From CAYYWV01 sp964475385 (GTDB taxonomy: Bacteria; Pseudomonadota; Alphaproteobacteria; JAAXGF01): a stretch of DNA of 5,545 bases. Numbering within the stretch: the first letter of the stretch is position 1; every line of letters begins with the position of its first letter. A program made the position numbers and the translations under genes. The notes under the pieces are model-generated. The model was not told the origin of the DNA. It saw only the letters and a list, made by a program, of their open reading frames with translations, and did no database searches. Location: the NCBI GenBank assembly GCA_964475385.1, contig CAYYWV010000138.1, positions 1 to 5,545 of the forward strand. The letters are read 5' to 3'. Below are positions 1 through 5,518 of this stretch, in pieces.

Positions 1-2
1 CG

Positions 3-20
3 TTCAACGACGCCGTTGAA
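3..20. repeat. Small perfect inverted repeat (hairpin) at the left edge
   Basis: TTCAACG at 3-9 and CGTTGAA at 14-20 are perfect reverse complements separated by the four bases ACGC, giving a 7-bp stem. No T-run follows on either strand, so it does not look like a complete intrinsic terminator. Its right arm overlaps the -35 element (TTGAAA, 16-21) of the promoter proposed for efp, so it could be an operator half-site pair or chance. The window begins too close to it to see the upstream gene. Confidence 0.35.
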
Positions 21-44
21 AGGGCAAGGTCAACCTGATAGGTT
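16..44 (+). promoter_or_regulatory. Possible sigma70-type promoter for efp
   Basis: TTGAAA at 16-21 matches five of six bases of the -35 consensus TTGACA. It is followed by a 17-base spacer and TAGGTT at 39-44, a weak -10 hexamer that keeps T1, A2 and T6. Transcription would start near 50 and leave a leader of about 35-40 bases before the efp ATG at 88. The spacing is ideal, but the -10 is poor, so this is a candidate only. efp could instead be read from further upstream. Confidence 0.35.
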
Positions 45-87
45 CCGCCGCGAAGGCCGGTTCCCGGATTCCCTCAGGTTCATAAGG

Positions 88-654
88 ATGAAGATCAACG
101 GAAACGCGATCCGTCCCGGCATGGTGATCGAGCACCAGGGCCGGCTGTGGCGGGCGACCAAGATCGCGCACACCCAGCCCGGCAAGGGCGGCGCCTATCT
201 TCAGGTCGAGCTGCGCGACCTGCGCGACGGCACCAAGCTCAACGAGCGGTTTCGCGCCTCCGAGAGCGTCGAGCGCGTCCGCCTCGACGAGAAGGACTAC
301 CAGTTCCTCTACGCCGACGGCGACCTGCTGACCTTCATGGACACCGACACCTACGACCAGATCTCGCTGCCGAGCGGCATGGTCGGGGACCAGCTCCCCT
401 TTCTTCAGGACGGGATGATGGTCACCGTGCTCAGCCACGAGGGCGAGCCGATCTCGGTCCAGCTTCCCGATACGGTCGTCCTCGAGGTCGCTGAGACCGA
501 GGCCGTGGTCAAGGGCCAGACCGCCGCCTCGTCGTATAAGCCGGCGATCCTGGAGAACGGGGTCCGCACCACGGTGCCGCCGCATATCGAGGCCGGCACG
601 CGGATCGTCGTCAGCACCGCCGACGGCAGCTATCGCGAACGCGCGCGCGACTGA
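88..654 (+). CDS. efp: Elongation factor P (EF-P)
   Basis: EF-P binds between the ribosomal P and E sites and relieves stalling during peptide-bond formation at consecutive prolines. The product is 188 residues, the family's usual size. The N-terminal KOW-like domain (about 1-63) carries the loop HTQPGKGGA, whose tip Lys33 (codon 184-186) aligns with Lys34 of E. coli, the residue that is beta-lysylated there. The two OB-like domains follow. The family signature region lies at residues 151-170 (KPA...VP...G), with Thr where the signature as I remember it has an aliphatic residue. The frame stays open upstream to a TTG at 16, but ATG 88 is chosen because the protein then begins MKINGNAIRPG, the normal EF-P N-terminus. 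AGG at 76-78 lies 9 bases before it and AAGG at 84-87 abuts it, so the ribosome site is modest. suhB follows after 13 bases. Lysine at the tip suggests an EpmA/EpmB-type rather than EarP-type modification, but no modification gene is in view. Confidence 0.97.
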   Translation: MKINGNAIRPGMVIEHQGRLWRATKIAHTQPGKGGAYLQVELRDLRDGTKLNERFRASESVERVRLDEKDYQFLYADGDLLTFMDTDTYDQISLPSGMVGDQLPFLQDGMMVTVLSHEGEPISVQLPDTVVLEVAETEAVVKGQTAASSYKPAILENGVRTTVPPHIEAGTRIVVSTADGSYRERARD

Positions 655-667
655 ACGCCGCGCGAAC

Positions 668-1468
668 ATGGCCGTCCGCTCCGCCATCGTCACCGTGATG
701 ATCCAGGCGGCCTTCAAGGCCGCGCGGGGCTTGATCCGCGACTTCGGCGAGGTCGAGAACCTCCAGGTCTCGCGCAAAGGGCCGGCCGATTTCGTCTCGA
801 CCGCGGACTTGCAGGCCGAGAAGATCCTGCGCCGCGAGCTCGCCCGCGCCCGGCCCGACTACGGCTTCCTTCTCGAAGAGGGCGGCGCGGTGGCGGGCGA
901 CGACGCCGAGCGGCGCTGGATCGTCGATCCTCTCGACGGCACCCTCAACTTCCTGCACGGCATCCCGCACTTCTGCATCTCGATCGCCTGCGAGCACCAC
1001 GGCGAGATCGTCGCCGGGGTGATTTACGACCCGCTGCGCGACGAGCTGTTTCGCGCCGAACGCGGCGGCGGCGCCTTTCTCAACGACCGCCGGCTCAGGG
1101 TTTCGTCGCGAAGCAAGCTCTCCGAATCGGTGATCGCGACCGGGATTCCGTGGCACGGCCGCGAGGGGCACCCCGAGTATCTCGCCCAGATGGAGGCGGT
1201 GATGGGCGTCTGCGCCGGCATCCGCCGGCTGGGATCGGCGGCGCTCGATCTCGCCTATGTCGCGGCGGGCCGCTACGAAGGATTCTGGGAGCCCGCGCTC
1301 GCGCCTTGGGACATCGCCGCGGGCGTCCTGATCGTGCGCGAGGCCGGCGGTTACGTGACCGAGATCGACGGCGGCGCGAACGTTCTCGGCTCGGGCGACG
1401 TGCTCGCCGCCAACGACCGCCTTCACGATCGCCTGCGCGCGCTGATCGCCGGGGCCGGCGGGCGCTGA
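668..1468 (+). CDS. suhB: Inositol-1-monophosphatase family protein SuhB
   Basis: This is a Mg2+-dependent phosphatase of the inositol monophosphatase family, cytoplasmic, expected to act on inositol-1-phosphate or similar sugar phosphates. SuhB proteins also have a reported non-enzymatic role in rRNA transcription antitermination in E. coli. The product is 266 residues, typical length. The metal site is complete: Glu70 in the FLLEEGG segment, the motif DPLDGT at residues 87-92 (Asp87, Asp90, Thr92) followed by LNF, and Asp215 in the WDIAAG motif, followed by VREAGG. The start at ATG 668 is preferred over the in-frame ATG at 698 because alphaproteobacterial SuhB normally has the extra MAxRSAxxxVM stretch. 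No clear Shine-Dalgarno precedes it, which fits translational coupling to efp, whose stop codon ends 13 bases upstream. The true substrate cannot be read from the sequence. Confidence 0.95.
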   Translation: MAVRSAIVTVMIQAAFKAARGLIRDFGEVENLQVSRKGPADFVSTADLQAEKILRRELARARPDYGFLLEEGGAVAGDDAERRWIVDPLDGTLNFLHGIPHFCISIACEHHGEIVAGVIYDPLRDELFRAERGGGAFLNDRRLRVSSRSKLSESVIATGIPWHGREGHPEYLAQMEAVMGVCAGIRRLGSAALDLAYVAAGRYEGFWEPALAPWDIAAGVLIVREAGGYVTEIDGGANVLGSGDVLAANDRLHDRLRALIAGAGGR

Positions 1469-1491
1469 TCTCAGACAGCGAACGGATCGCC

Positions 1492-1521
1492 GCAATCGTT
1501 CTCCCGGCAATCGTTCTCCTG
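1492..1521 (+). repeat. 15-bp tandem direct repeat upstream of the motor operon
   Basis: Two head-to-tail copies of a 15-base unit, GCAATCGTTCTCCCG at 1492-1506 and GCAATCGTTCTCCTG at 1507-1521, differ at one base. They lie between the suhB stop and the proposed promoter, ending 18 bases before its -35 hexamer. A related fragment, GTTCTC, recurs at 1542-1547, inside and just after the -35 element. The position is suitable for an activator binding as a direct-repeat dimer, but 15 bp is not a whole number of helical turns, so a recent slippage duplication is equally possible. Confidence 0.6.
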
Positions 1522-1539
1522 ACCGACTGCATGCCCGCC

Positions 1540-1568
1540 TTGTTCTCGCCATAACCGTGGGCTATGGT
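1540..1568 (+). promoter_or_regulatory. Probable sigma70-type promoter of the three-gene envelope operon
   Basis: TTGTTC at 1540-1545 (-35) and TATGGT at 1563-1568 (-10) are separated by exactly 17 bases, and the -10 sits in a GCTATGGTGC context common in GC-rich alphaproteobacterial promoters. Transcription should start near 1575, giving a leader of about 60 bases before the ATG at 1635. Its location inside the first 12 bases of an in-frame GTG open frame (GTG at 1557) is a main reason for rejecting that GTG as the start. Confidence 0.55.
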
Positions 1569-1620
1569 GCCGCGGCGGCGAACAACGAAACATCCCGCAA
1601 GCGCGCCGACGATGAACTGC

Positions 1621-1626
1621 AGAGGA
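1621..1626 (+). promoter_or_regulatory. Ribosome binding site deciding the start at 1635
   Basis: AGAGGA lies 8 bases upstream of ATG 1635, a good Shine-Dalgarno match at good spacing. The competing GTG at 1557 has no comparable site and overlaps the promoter, so this element fixes the start of the exported OmpA-like protein. Confidence 0.7.
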
Positions 1627-1634
1627 CGACAGCC

Positions 1635-2732
1635 ATGCCGCACCGGACCCGCATGATGCGGGGGCCGGGTCGTACGCTGCACCGCCAGGTTCTGGCGGCG
1701 ACCGGCGGGCTCGCCTTCGCCGCGCTGGTGGCGAACGCGCCTTTGAGGGCCGAGCCGGTGGTCGTCGGCGGCAGCGGCCTGCCGCCGGTCGAGGTCCATC
1801 TCGACGTCCTCGACAAGCTGGGACCGCCGCCGGGGCCGAAGCTTGGCCGCCTCCCCCCGCCGGGTAGGGTGCCCCCCGTGGTGGTGGAGATCAACCGCCT
1901 GCCGCCGCCGGGCGCCAAGCCCGCCGCGACGCCGAAGCTAAGCCTTGCGCCCGCGCCGCCCATCGCGCCGGCGCCGCCGCCGCCGAAGGTCGCGATCGCG
2001 CCGGCGCCGCCGCCTCCACCGCCCAAGATGGCCCCGCCCGCGCCCGCGAAGGCGCTCGAGACGGCGACAGAGACGGCCGCGGTCGAGGCCCCGGCGAGCG
2101 CGCCCCCGGCGACGATCGCACCGCCGCCTGCGGCGGCGACGCCCGCGCCTGCGTCCACGCCCGTTCCCGCGCCTTCGCCGGAACTCCCGGCCGCGCCGTC
2201 TGCTCCGGCTGCGCCCAGCGTGACCGAAATGCCGGCCCCGCCTGAATCGCCGCCGATTCCGCCCGCAACCGCCGAAGCCCCCGGGCCGGTTCCGCCGACT
2301 CCGCCGACGACGCCATCCGTTTCCGAACAACCCGCGCCCAAGACCGCGGTTGCGCCCGCGGAGACCAAGACCGCGGCGCTCACCCCGCCCGCCAGCGCGC
2401 CCGCGAGCGCGGCGCCAGGCGCGCCGCTTCGCATCGCGTTCCCCGCCCAGTCGGCCAAGCTGCCGCCGGCCGCGACCGAAGAGCTCGCCGCGCTCGCCCG
2501 ACGGATGAAGGAATCGGACGAGATGCGCGTCCAGGTCAAGGCCTACGCCAGCGCGAACGGCGGCAGCGCGAGCGCGGCCCGGCGGCTCTCGCTTTCGCGC
2601 GCGCTCGCCGTGCGCGCCTTCCTGATCGATCAGGGCATTCGCAGCACCCGGATCGACGTGCGCGCGCTGGGCAGCCGGGTCGAGGACGGCGGGCCGCTCG
2701 ATCGGGTCGACGTCATCCTTTCGGGAGGCTGA
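1635..2732 (+). CDS. Exported proline-rich protein with divergent OmpA-like C-terminal domain
   Basis: Predicted 365-residue periplasmic or envelope protein. A signal peptide is visible: basic residues 4-17, hydrophobic core about 19-33, likely cleavage after LRA (residue 39, before EP). Next comes a short motif-bearing segment (VEVHLDVLDKLG, 52-63), then about 200 residues in which roughly a third are proline and most of the rest alanine, with RLPPPG repeated at 72-77 and 88-93. The C-terminus (about 264-365) resembles an OmpA/MotB domain: the strand RIAF, then VQVKAYAS, then LSLSRALAVRAFLIDQG, RIDVRALG and RVDVIL. Arg322 of the conserved LSxxRA motif is kept, but the Asp of the usual GHTD motif is replaced by Ser306, so classical diaminopimelate binding may be lost. 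It is the first gene of an operon with a channel protein 5 bases downstream, whose ribosome site lies inside this gene's end. An accessory or spanning role in that complex is inferred. The exact function is unknown. Confidence 0.85.
   Translation: MPHRTRMMRGPGRTLHRQVLAATGGLAFAALVANAPLRAEPVVVGGSGLPPVEVHLDVLDKLGPPPGPKLGRLPPPGRVPPVVVEINRLPPPGAKPAATPKLSLAPAPPIAPAPPPPKVAIAPAPPPPPPKMAPPAPAKALETATETAAVEAPASAPPATIAPPPAAATPAPASTPVPAPSPELPAAPSAPAAPSVTEMPAPPESPPIPPATAEAPGPVPPTPPTTPSVSEQPAPKTAVAPAETKTAALTPPASAPASAAPGAPLRIAFPAQSAKLPPAATEELAALARRMKESDEMRVQVKAYASANGGSASAARRLSLSRALAVRAFLIDQGIRSTRIDVRALGSRVEDGGPLDRVDVILSGG
1824..2423 (+). repeat. Low-complexity Pro/Ala-rich coding segment
   Basis: This encodes residues 64-263 of the exported OmpA-like protein. 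About 69 of the 200 residues are proline, in runs such as APPPPPP, with alanine as the main partner and occasional charged residues. The DNA is a mosaic of CCG, GCG and CCC codons, which opens long spurious Arg- and Gly-rich frames on both strands. It is probably an extended, TonB-like spacer across the periplasm rather than a folded domain. Confidence 0.85.
2723..2728 (+). promoter_or_regulatory. Ribosome binding site within the end of the upstream gene
   Basis: GGGAGG at 2723-2728 is a near-ideal Shine-Dalgarno 9 bases before ATG 2738. It is part of the last sense codons of the OmpA-like gene, whose TGA is at 2730-2732, so the two genes are likely translated in a coupled way. Confidence 0.75.
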
Positions 2733-2737
2733 ACGCC

Positions 2738-3916
2738 ATGGCGACCGTGGTGGCCGTAGGAACCGGTCCGGCGATGACGCGGCCGCAGATCTTCCTTACC
2801 CGCATGGTGGTGTTCCTCGCCATCGTGGTGGTGGTGATCGGCGTGCTGTTCGACATGATCGAGCGCGCCTTTCTGTCCAATCCGCTTCTCAACGGGCTGA
2901 TCGTGGGCGTCCTGTTCTTGGGAATCGCCTACATCTTCCGTCAAGTTCTGCGGCTTTACCCTGAGGTCCGCTGGATCGAGGACTTCCGCCGCGACCAGCC
3001 CGGGCTTTCGGTCCAGACGCCGCCGCGCCTTCTGTCGCCGATGGCGGCGATGCTTGGCGAGCGCGCGGGCCGGCTGACGCTTTCGGCGCTTTCGATGCGC
3101 ACGCTTCTCGACGGGATCAGCGCCCGGCTCGACGAATCGCGCGACATCTCGCGCTATCTGATCGGGCTTCTGATCTTCCTCGGCCTTCTCGGCACCTTCT
3201 GGGGGCTGCTCGAGACCGTCCAGTCGGTGGGCGGCGTGGTCCAGAGCCTGAGCGTCGGCGAAGGCGACGTGGCCGCCATCTTCCAAGACCTCAAGAACGG
3301 CCTTCAGGCTCCGCTTTCGGGCATGGGCACGGCGTTCTCGTCGTCGCTGTTCGGGCTCGCGGGCTCGCTGGTTCTCGGCTTTCTCGACCTCCAGGCGAGC
3401 CAGGCCCAGAACCGCTTTTACAACGACCTCGAGGAGTGGCTCTCGAGCCTGACGCGGCTGACCTCCTCGTCGGCATTGGTCGAAGGCGGGCAGTCGATTC
3501 CGGCCTATGTCAACGCGCTTCTCGAACAGACCGCCGACAACCTCGAAAGCCTCCAGCGCACGCTCGCGCGCAGCGAGGAAAGCCGCATCTCGGCGGACAA
3601 CAACCTCATGAACCTGACCGAGAAGCTCGCCACGCTCACCGACCAGATGCGGGCCGAGCAGACGCTGATGGTCAAGCTGGTCGAGAACCAGATGGACATG
3701 AAACCGCTTATCCAGCGGCTCAACGACCTCCTGTCCGGCCCCATAGGCGGGATCGACGAAGCGACCGCCGCGCATATCCGCAACATCGACGTCTACATGA
3801 CGCGGCTTCTCGAAGAGACGGTCGCCGGCCGCACCCAGTTGATCGACGAGCTTCGCAGCGAGCTCAAGCTCCTCGCCCGCACGGTCGCCGCGCTCCGCGA
3901 AAGCGGCGCCCGCTAG
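2738..3916 (+). CDS. MotA/TolQ/ExbB proton-channel family protein
   Basis: Predicted 392-residue inner-membrane protein, the channel (stator) half of an ion-driven motor. Four hydrophobic helices are visible: about 20-38, 50-68, 140-161 (YLIGLLIFLGLLGTFWGLL) and 195-216 (GMGTAFSSSLFGLAGSL). The last two carry the family core. Thr153 in LGTFWGL aligns with the channel Thr of TolQ and ExbB (LGTVWGI), and the Ser201-203 cluster aligns with the second channel Thr region. The four-helix layout with a 70-residue loop between helices 2 and 3 is MotA-like, with both ends cytoplasmic. The C-terminal 170 residues are highly charged and helical, probably a cytoplasmic coiled coil, much longer than in TolQ. 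No flagellar MotA torque-loop motif is recognised. ATG 2738 has a strong ribosome site, and the MotB-like partner begins 15 bases after its stop. It pairs with that protein by family analogy. What the complex moves is not known. Confidence 0.9.
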   Translation: MATVVAVGTGPAMTRPQIFLTRMVVFLAIVVVVIGVLFDMIERAFLSNPLLNGLIVGVLFLGIAYIFRQVLRLYPEVRWIEDFRRDQPGLSVQTPPRLLSPMAAMLGERAGRLTLSALSMRTLLDGISARLDESRDISRYLIGLLIFLGLLGTFWGLLETVQSVGGVVQSLSVGEGDVAAIFQDLKNGLQAPLSGMGTAFSSSLFGLAGSLVLGFLDLQASQAQNRFYNDLEEWLSSLTRLTSSSALVEGGQSIPAYVNALLEQTADNLESLQRTLARSEESRISADNNLMNLTEKLATLTDQMRAEQTLMVKLVENQMDMKPLIQRLNDLLSGPIGGIDEATAAHIRNIDVYMTRLLEETVAGRTQLIDELRSELKLLARTVAALRESGAR

Positions 3917-3931
3917 GGGCGGTTCCGGCCG

Positions 3932-5518
3932 ATGCGCGTCCGCCGCACGCCGCGCACCAACGAGATCTGGCCCGGCTTCGTCGACGCCTTGTCGACGCTT
4001 TTGATGGTGATCATCTTTCTCTTGGTCGCCTTCATGCTGGCCCAGTACTTTCTCACCGTCGCGCTGTCGGGCCGCGACGAGGCGCTCGAGCGGCTCAACC
4101 GCCAGGTCGCCGAGCTCTCCGATCTGCTGTCGCTCGAACGCAAGGCCAACGCCGAGCTGCGTCTGAACGTGGCCCAGCTTTCGGCCGAGCTGCAAAGCTC
4201 GACCGCCGCGCGCGACGCGCTCACCCAGAAGCTCGCCGCCGCGGCCGAGGCGCGCGACGCGCTCCAGAAACGGCTCGACGGCGTGCTCGCCGAGCGCGAC
4301 GCCCTTCAGAAGCGTCTCGCCAGCGTGCTCACCGAGCGCGACGCCCTCGATCTCAGGCTCAGCAAGGTCGAAGACCGGGCGCGCGAGGCCGAAGCCCAAG
4401 CCGAGGCGCTGCGCCAGGCGCTCGCCGAGGCCGACAAGACCATCGAGGCCGACCGCGAAACCATCAAGCTCAAGCTCGCCGAGCTCGCCAGCCTGCGCCA
4501 GGACATCGCGGCGCTGCGCAAGGTCCGCGCCGAGCTCGAAGGCCAGGTCAGCCAGCTCGCCGCCGCCCTCGACCAGAACCGCGAGAAGCTCGCCGCCGCC
4601 GAGAAGGACGTCGCCGCGCTCAAGGAGCGCAACCGCGTCCTCGTGGTCGACCTCAGCGCCAAGGAGACCGCGCTCTCCGAGGCCAAGAGCGCGCTCACCG
4701 CGATCCGCGCCGATTACACCAGCCTGCGCGACCGCTCGAAGGCGCTCGAAGCCCGCCTCGCCGATGAGGCCGAGCGCACGGCGCTCGCCCAGAAGGAGAT
4801 CAAGGACCGCGAGATCCGCATCGAGGAGCTTCGCCTCGCCCTTCAGCAAAGCGACGCCGAGCTCGCCTCGCAGCGCAAGCTCACCAACAAAGCCCAGGCC
4901 CAGGTGGAGCTTCTCAACCGACAGATCGCCGCGCTCCGCGCCCAGCTCGCCCGGATCGAGAAAGCGCTCGAGGTCGCCGAAGCCAAGGCCGAGGAGCAGA
5001 AGACCGTGATCGCCAACCTCGGCAAGCGGCTCAACCTCGCGCTCGCCGGCAAGGTCGAGGAGCTGCAACGCTATCGGTCCGAGTTCTTCGGTCGCTTGCG
5101 CGAGGTGCTCGGCGACCGGCCGGGAATTCGGATCGAAGGCGACCGCTTCGTCTTCCAGTCCGAGGTTTTGTTCGCCTCGGGCTCGGCCGAGCTCGGCGAG
5201 GAAGGCCAGGCCCAGCTCGCCCAGCTCGCCGACACCTTGCTCGCACTCTCCAAGAAGATCCCCAAGGATCTGCCCTGGATCCTCAGGGTCGACGGGCACA
5301 CCGACAAGATCCCCATCCACACCGCCGAGTTCCCCTCGAACTGGGAGCTTTCGACCGCGCGCGCGATCTCGGTGGTGCGCTACCTCATCAGCCGCGGCGT
5401 GCCGCCCAACCGCCTCGCCGCCACAGGCTTTGGCGAGTTCCAGCCGATCGACCCGCGCGACGACGAGATCGCGCTGCGCCGCAACCGCCGGATCGAGCTC
5501 AAGCTGACGACGCGGTGA
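3932..5518 (+). CDS. MotB/OmpA-family peptidoglycan-anchored motor partner with long coiled coil
   Basis: Predicted 528-residue inner-membrane protein. A basic cytoplasmic N-terminus (1-12) leads into one membrane helix (about 13-41) that begins WPGFVDALSTLL. Asp18 (codon 3983-3985) sits where MotB, TolR, ExbD and ZorB carry the ion-binding Asp. Residues about 48-385 are an Ala/Leu/Glu/Arg-rich coiled coil. No proline occurs between Pro14 and Pro397. It includes four 14-residue repeats. The C-terminal OmpA domain (about 399-528) has EVLFASGSAEL at 411-421, DGHTD with the peptidoglycan-binding Asp458, LSTARA with Arg477, then TGFGEFQPI and RRNRRIEL, all canonical. The start ATG 3932 lies 15 bases after the channel gene's stop, with only a weak GGGGCGG (3916-3922) before it, suggesting coupled translation. 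The pair should form a MotA5B2-type complex fixed to peptidoglycan. It differs from flagellar MotB by the very long stalk. Biological role unknown. Confidence 0.92.
   Translation: MRVRRTPRTNEIWPGFVDALSTLLMVIIFLLVAFMLAQYFLTVALSGRDEALERLNRQVAELSDLLSLERKANAELRLNVAQLSAELQSSTAARDALTQKLAAAAEARDALQKRLDGVLAERDALQKRLASVLTERDALDLRLSKVEDRAREAEAQAEALRQALAEADKTIEADRETIKLKLAELASLRQDIAALRKVRAELEGQVSQLAAALDQNREKLAAAEKDVAALKERNRVLVVDLSAKETALSEAKSALTAIRADYTSLRDRSKALEARLADEAERTALAQKEIKDREIRIEELRLALQQSDAELASQRKLTNKAQAQVELLNRQIAALRAQLARIEKALEVAEAKAEEQKTVIANLGKRLNLALAGKVEELQRYRSEFFGRLREVLGDRPGIRIEGDRFVFQSEVLFASGSAELGEEGQAQLAQLADTLLALSKKIPKDLPWILRVDGHTDKIPIHTAEFPSNWELSTARAISVVRYLISRGVPPNRLAATGFGEFQPIDPRDDEIALRRNRRIELKLTTR
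4208..4375 (+). repeat. Four tandem 42-bp coding repeats (14-residue coiled-coil units)
   Basis: Units at 4208-4249, 4250-4291, 4292-4333 and 4334-4375 encode residues 93-148 of the MotB-like protein. Each unit begins (A/E)RDAL and continues with (x)xK/RL; units 2 and 3 share RDALQKRL exactly. Fourteen residues is two heptads, so duplication keeps the coiled-coil register. The DNA copies have diverged at synonymous sites, so the array is not freshly made. Confidence 0.8.

Noticed and set aside
16..87. N-terminal extension of EF-P from TTG 16
   Set aside because: EF-P families begin at the residue corresponding to ATG 88, and the extension is charged, unconserved-looking sequence that also overlaps the candidate promoter.
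1557..1634. N-terminal extension of the OmpA-like protein from GTG 1557
   Set aside because: The GTG overlaps the proposed -10 region, lacks a ribosome site, and would bury the signal peptide 26 residues inside the protein. ATG 1635 has a good Shine-Dalgarno.
1612..1656. 14-codon upstream open frame overlapping the start at 1635 (possible leader peptide)
   Set aside because: It has no Shine-Dalgarno and no attenuation-like codon run or paired hairpins, so it cannot be distinguished from chance.
3436..4767. 443-codon + strand open frame overlapping both motor genes
   Set aside because: It is Arg/Pro/Ala-rich, has no domain, and lies out of frame with two genes carrying clear MotA- and MotB-like motifs. 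It is a composition artefact.
2630..5320. 896-codon open frame on the minus strand across both motor genes
   Set aside because: Its codons are exact reverse complements of the sense codons of the two + strand genes. A stop would need a sense TTA, CTA or TCA codon, which GC-rich genes avoid, so the frame stays open for free. The translation has no recognisable domain, while the + strand has canonical ones.
2738..5518. Zorya (ZorAB) defence system
   Set aside because: The channel tail is shorter and the MotB-like stalk far longer than in ZorA/ZorB as I know them. A third OmpA-like gene is present, no ZorC, ZorD or ZorE is in view, and the neighbours are housekeeping genes. Genes beyond 5545 could still change this.
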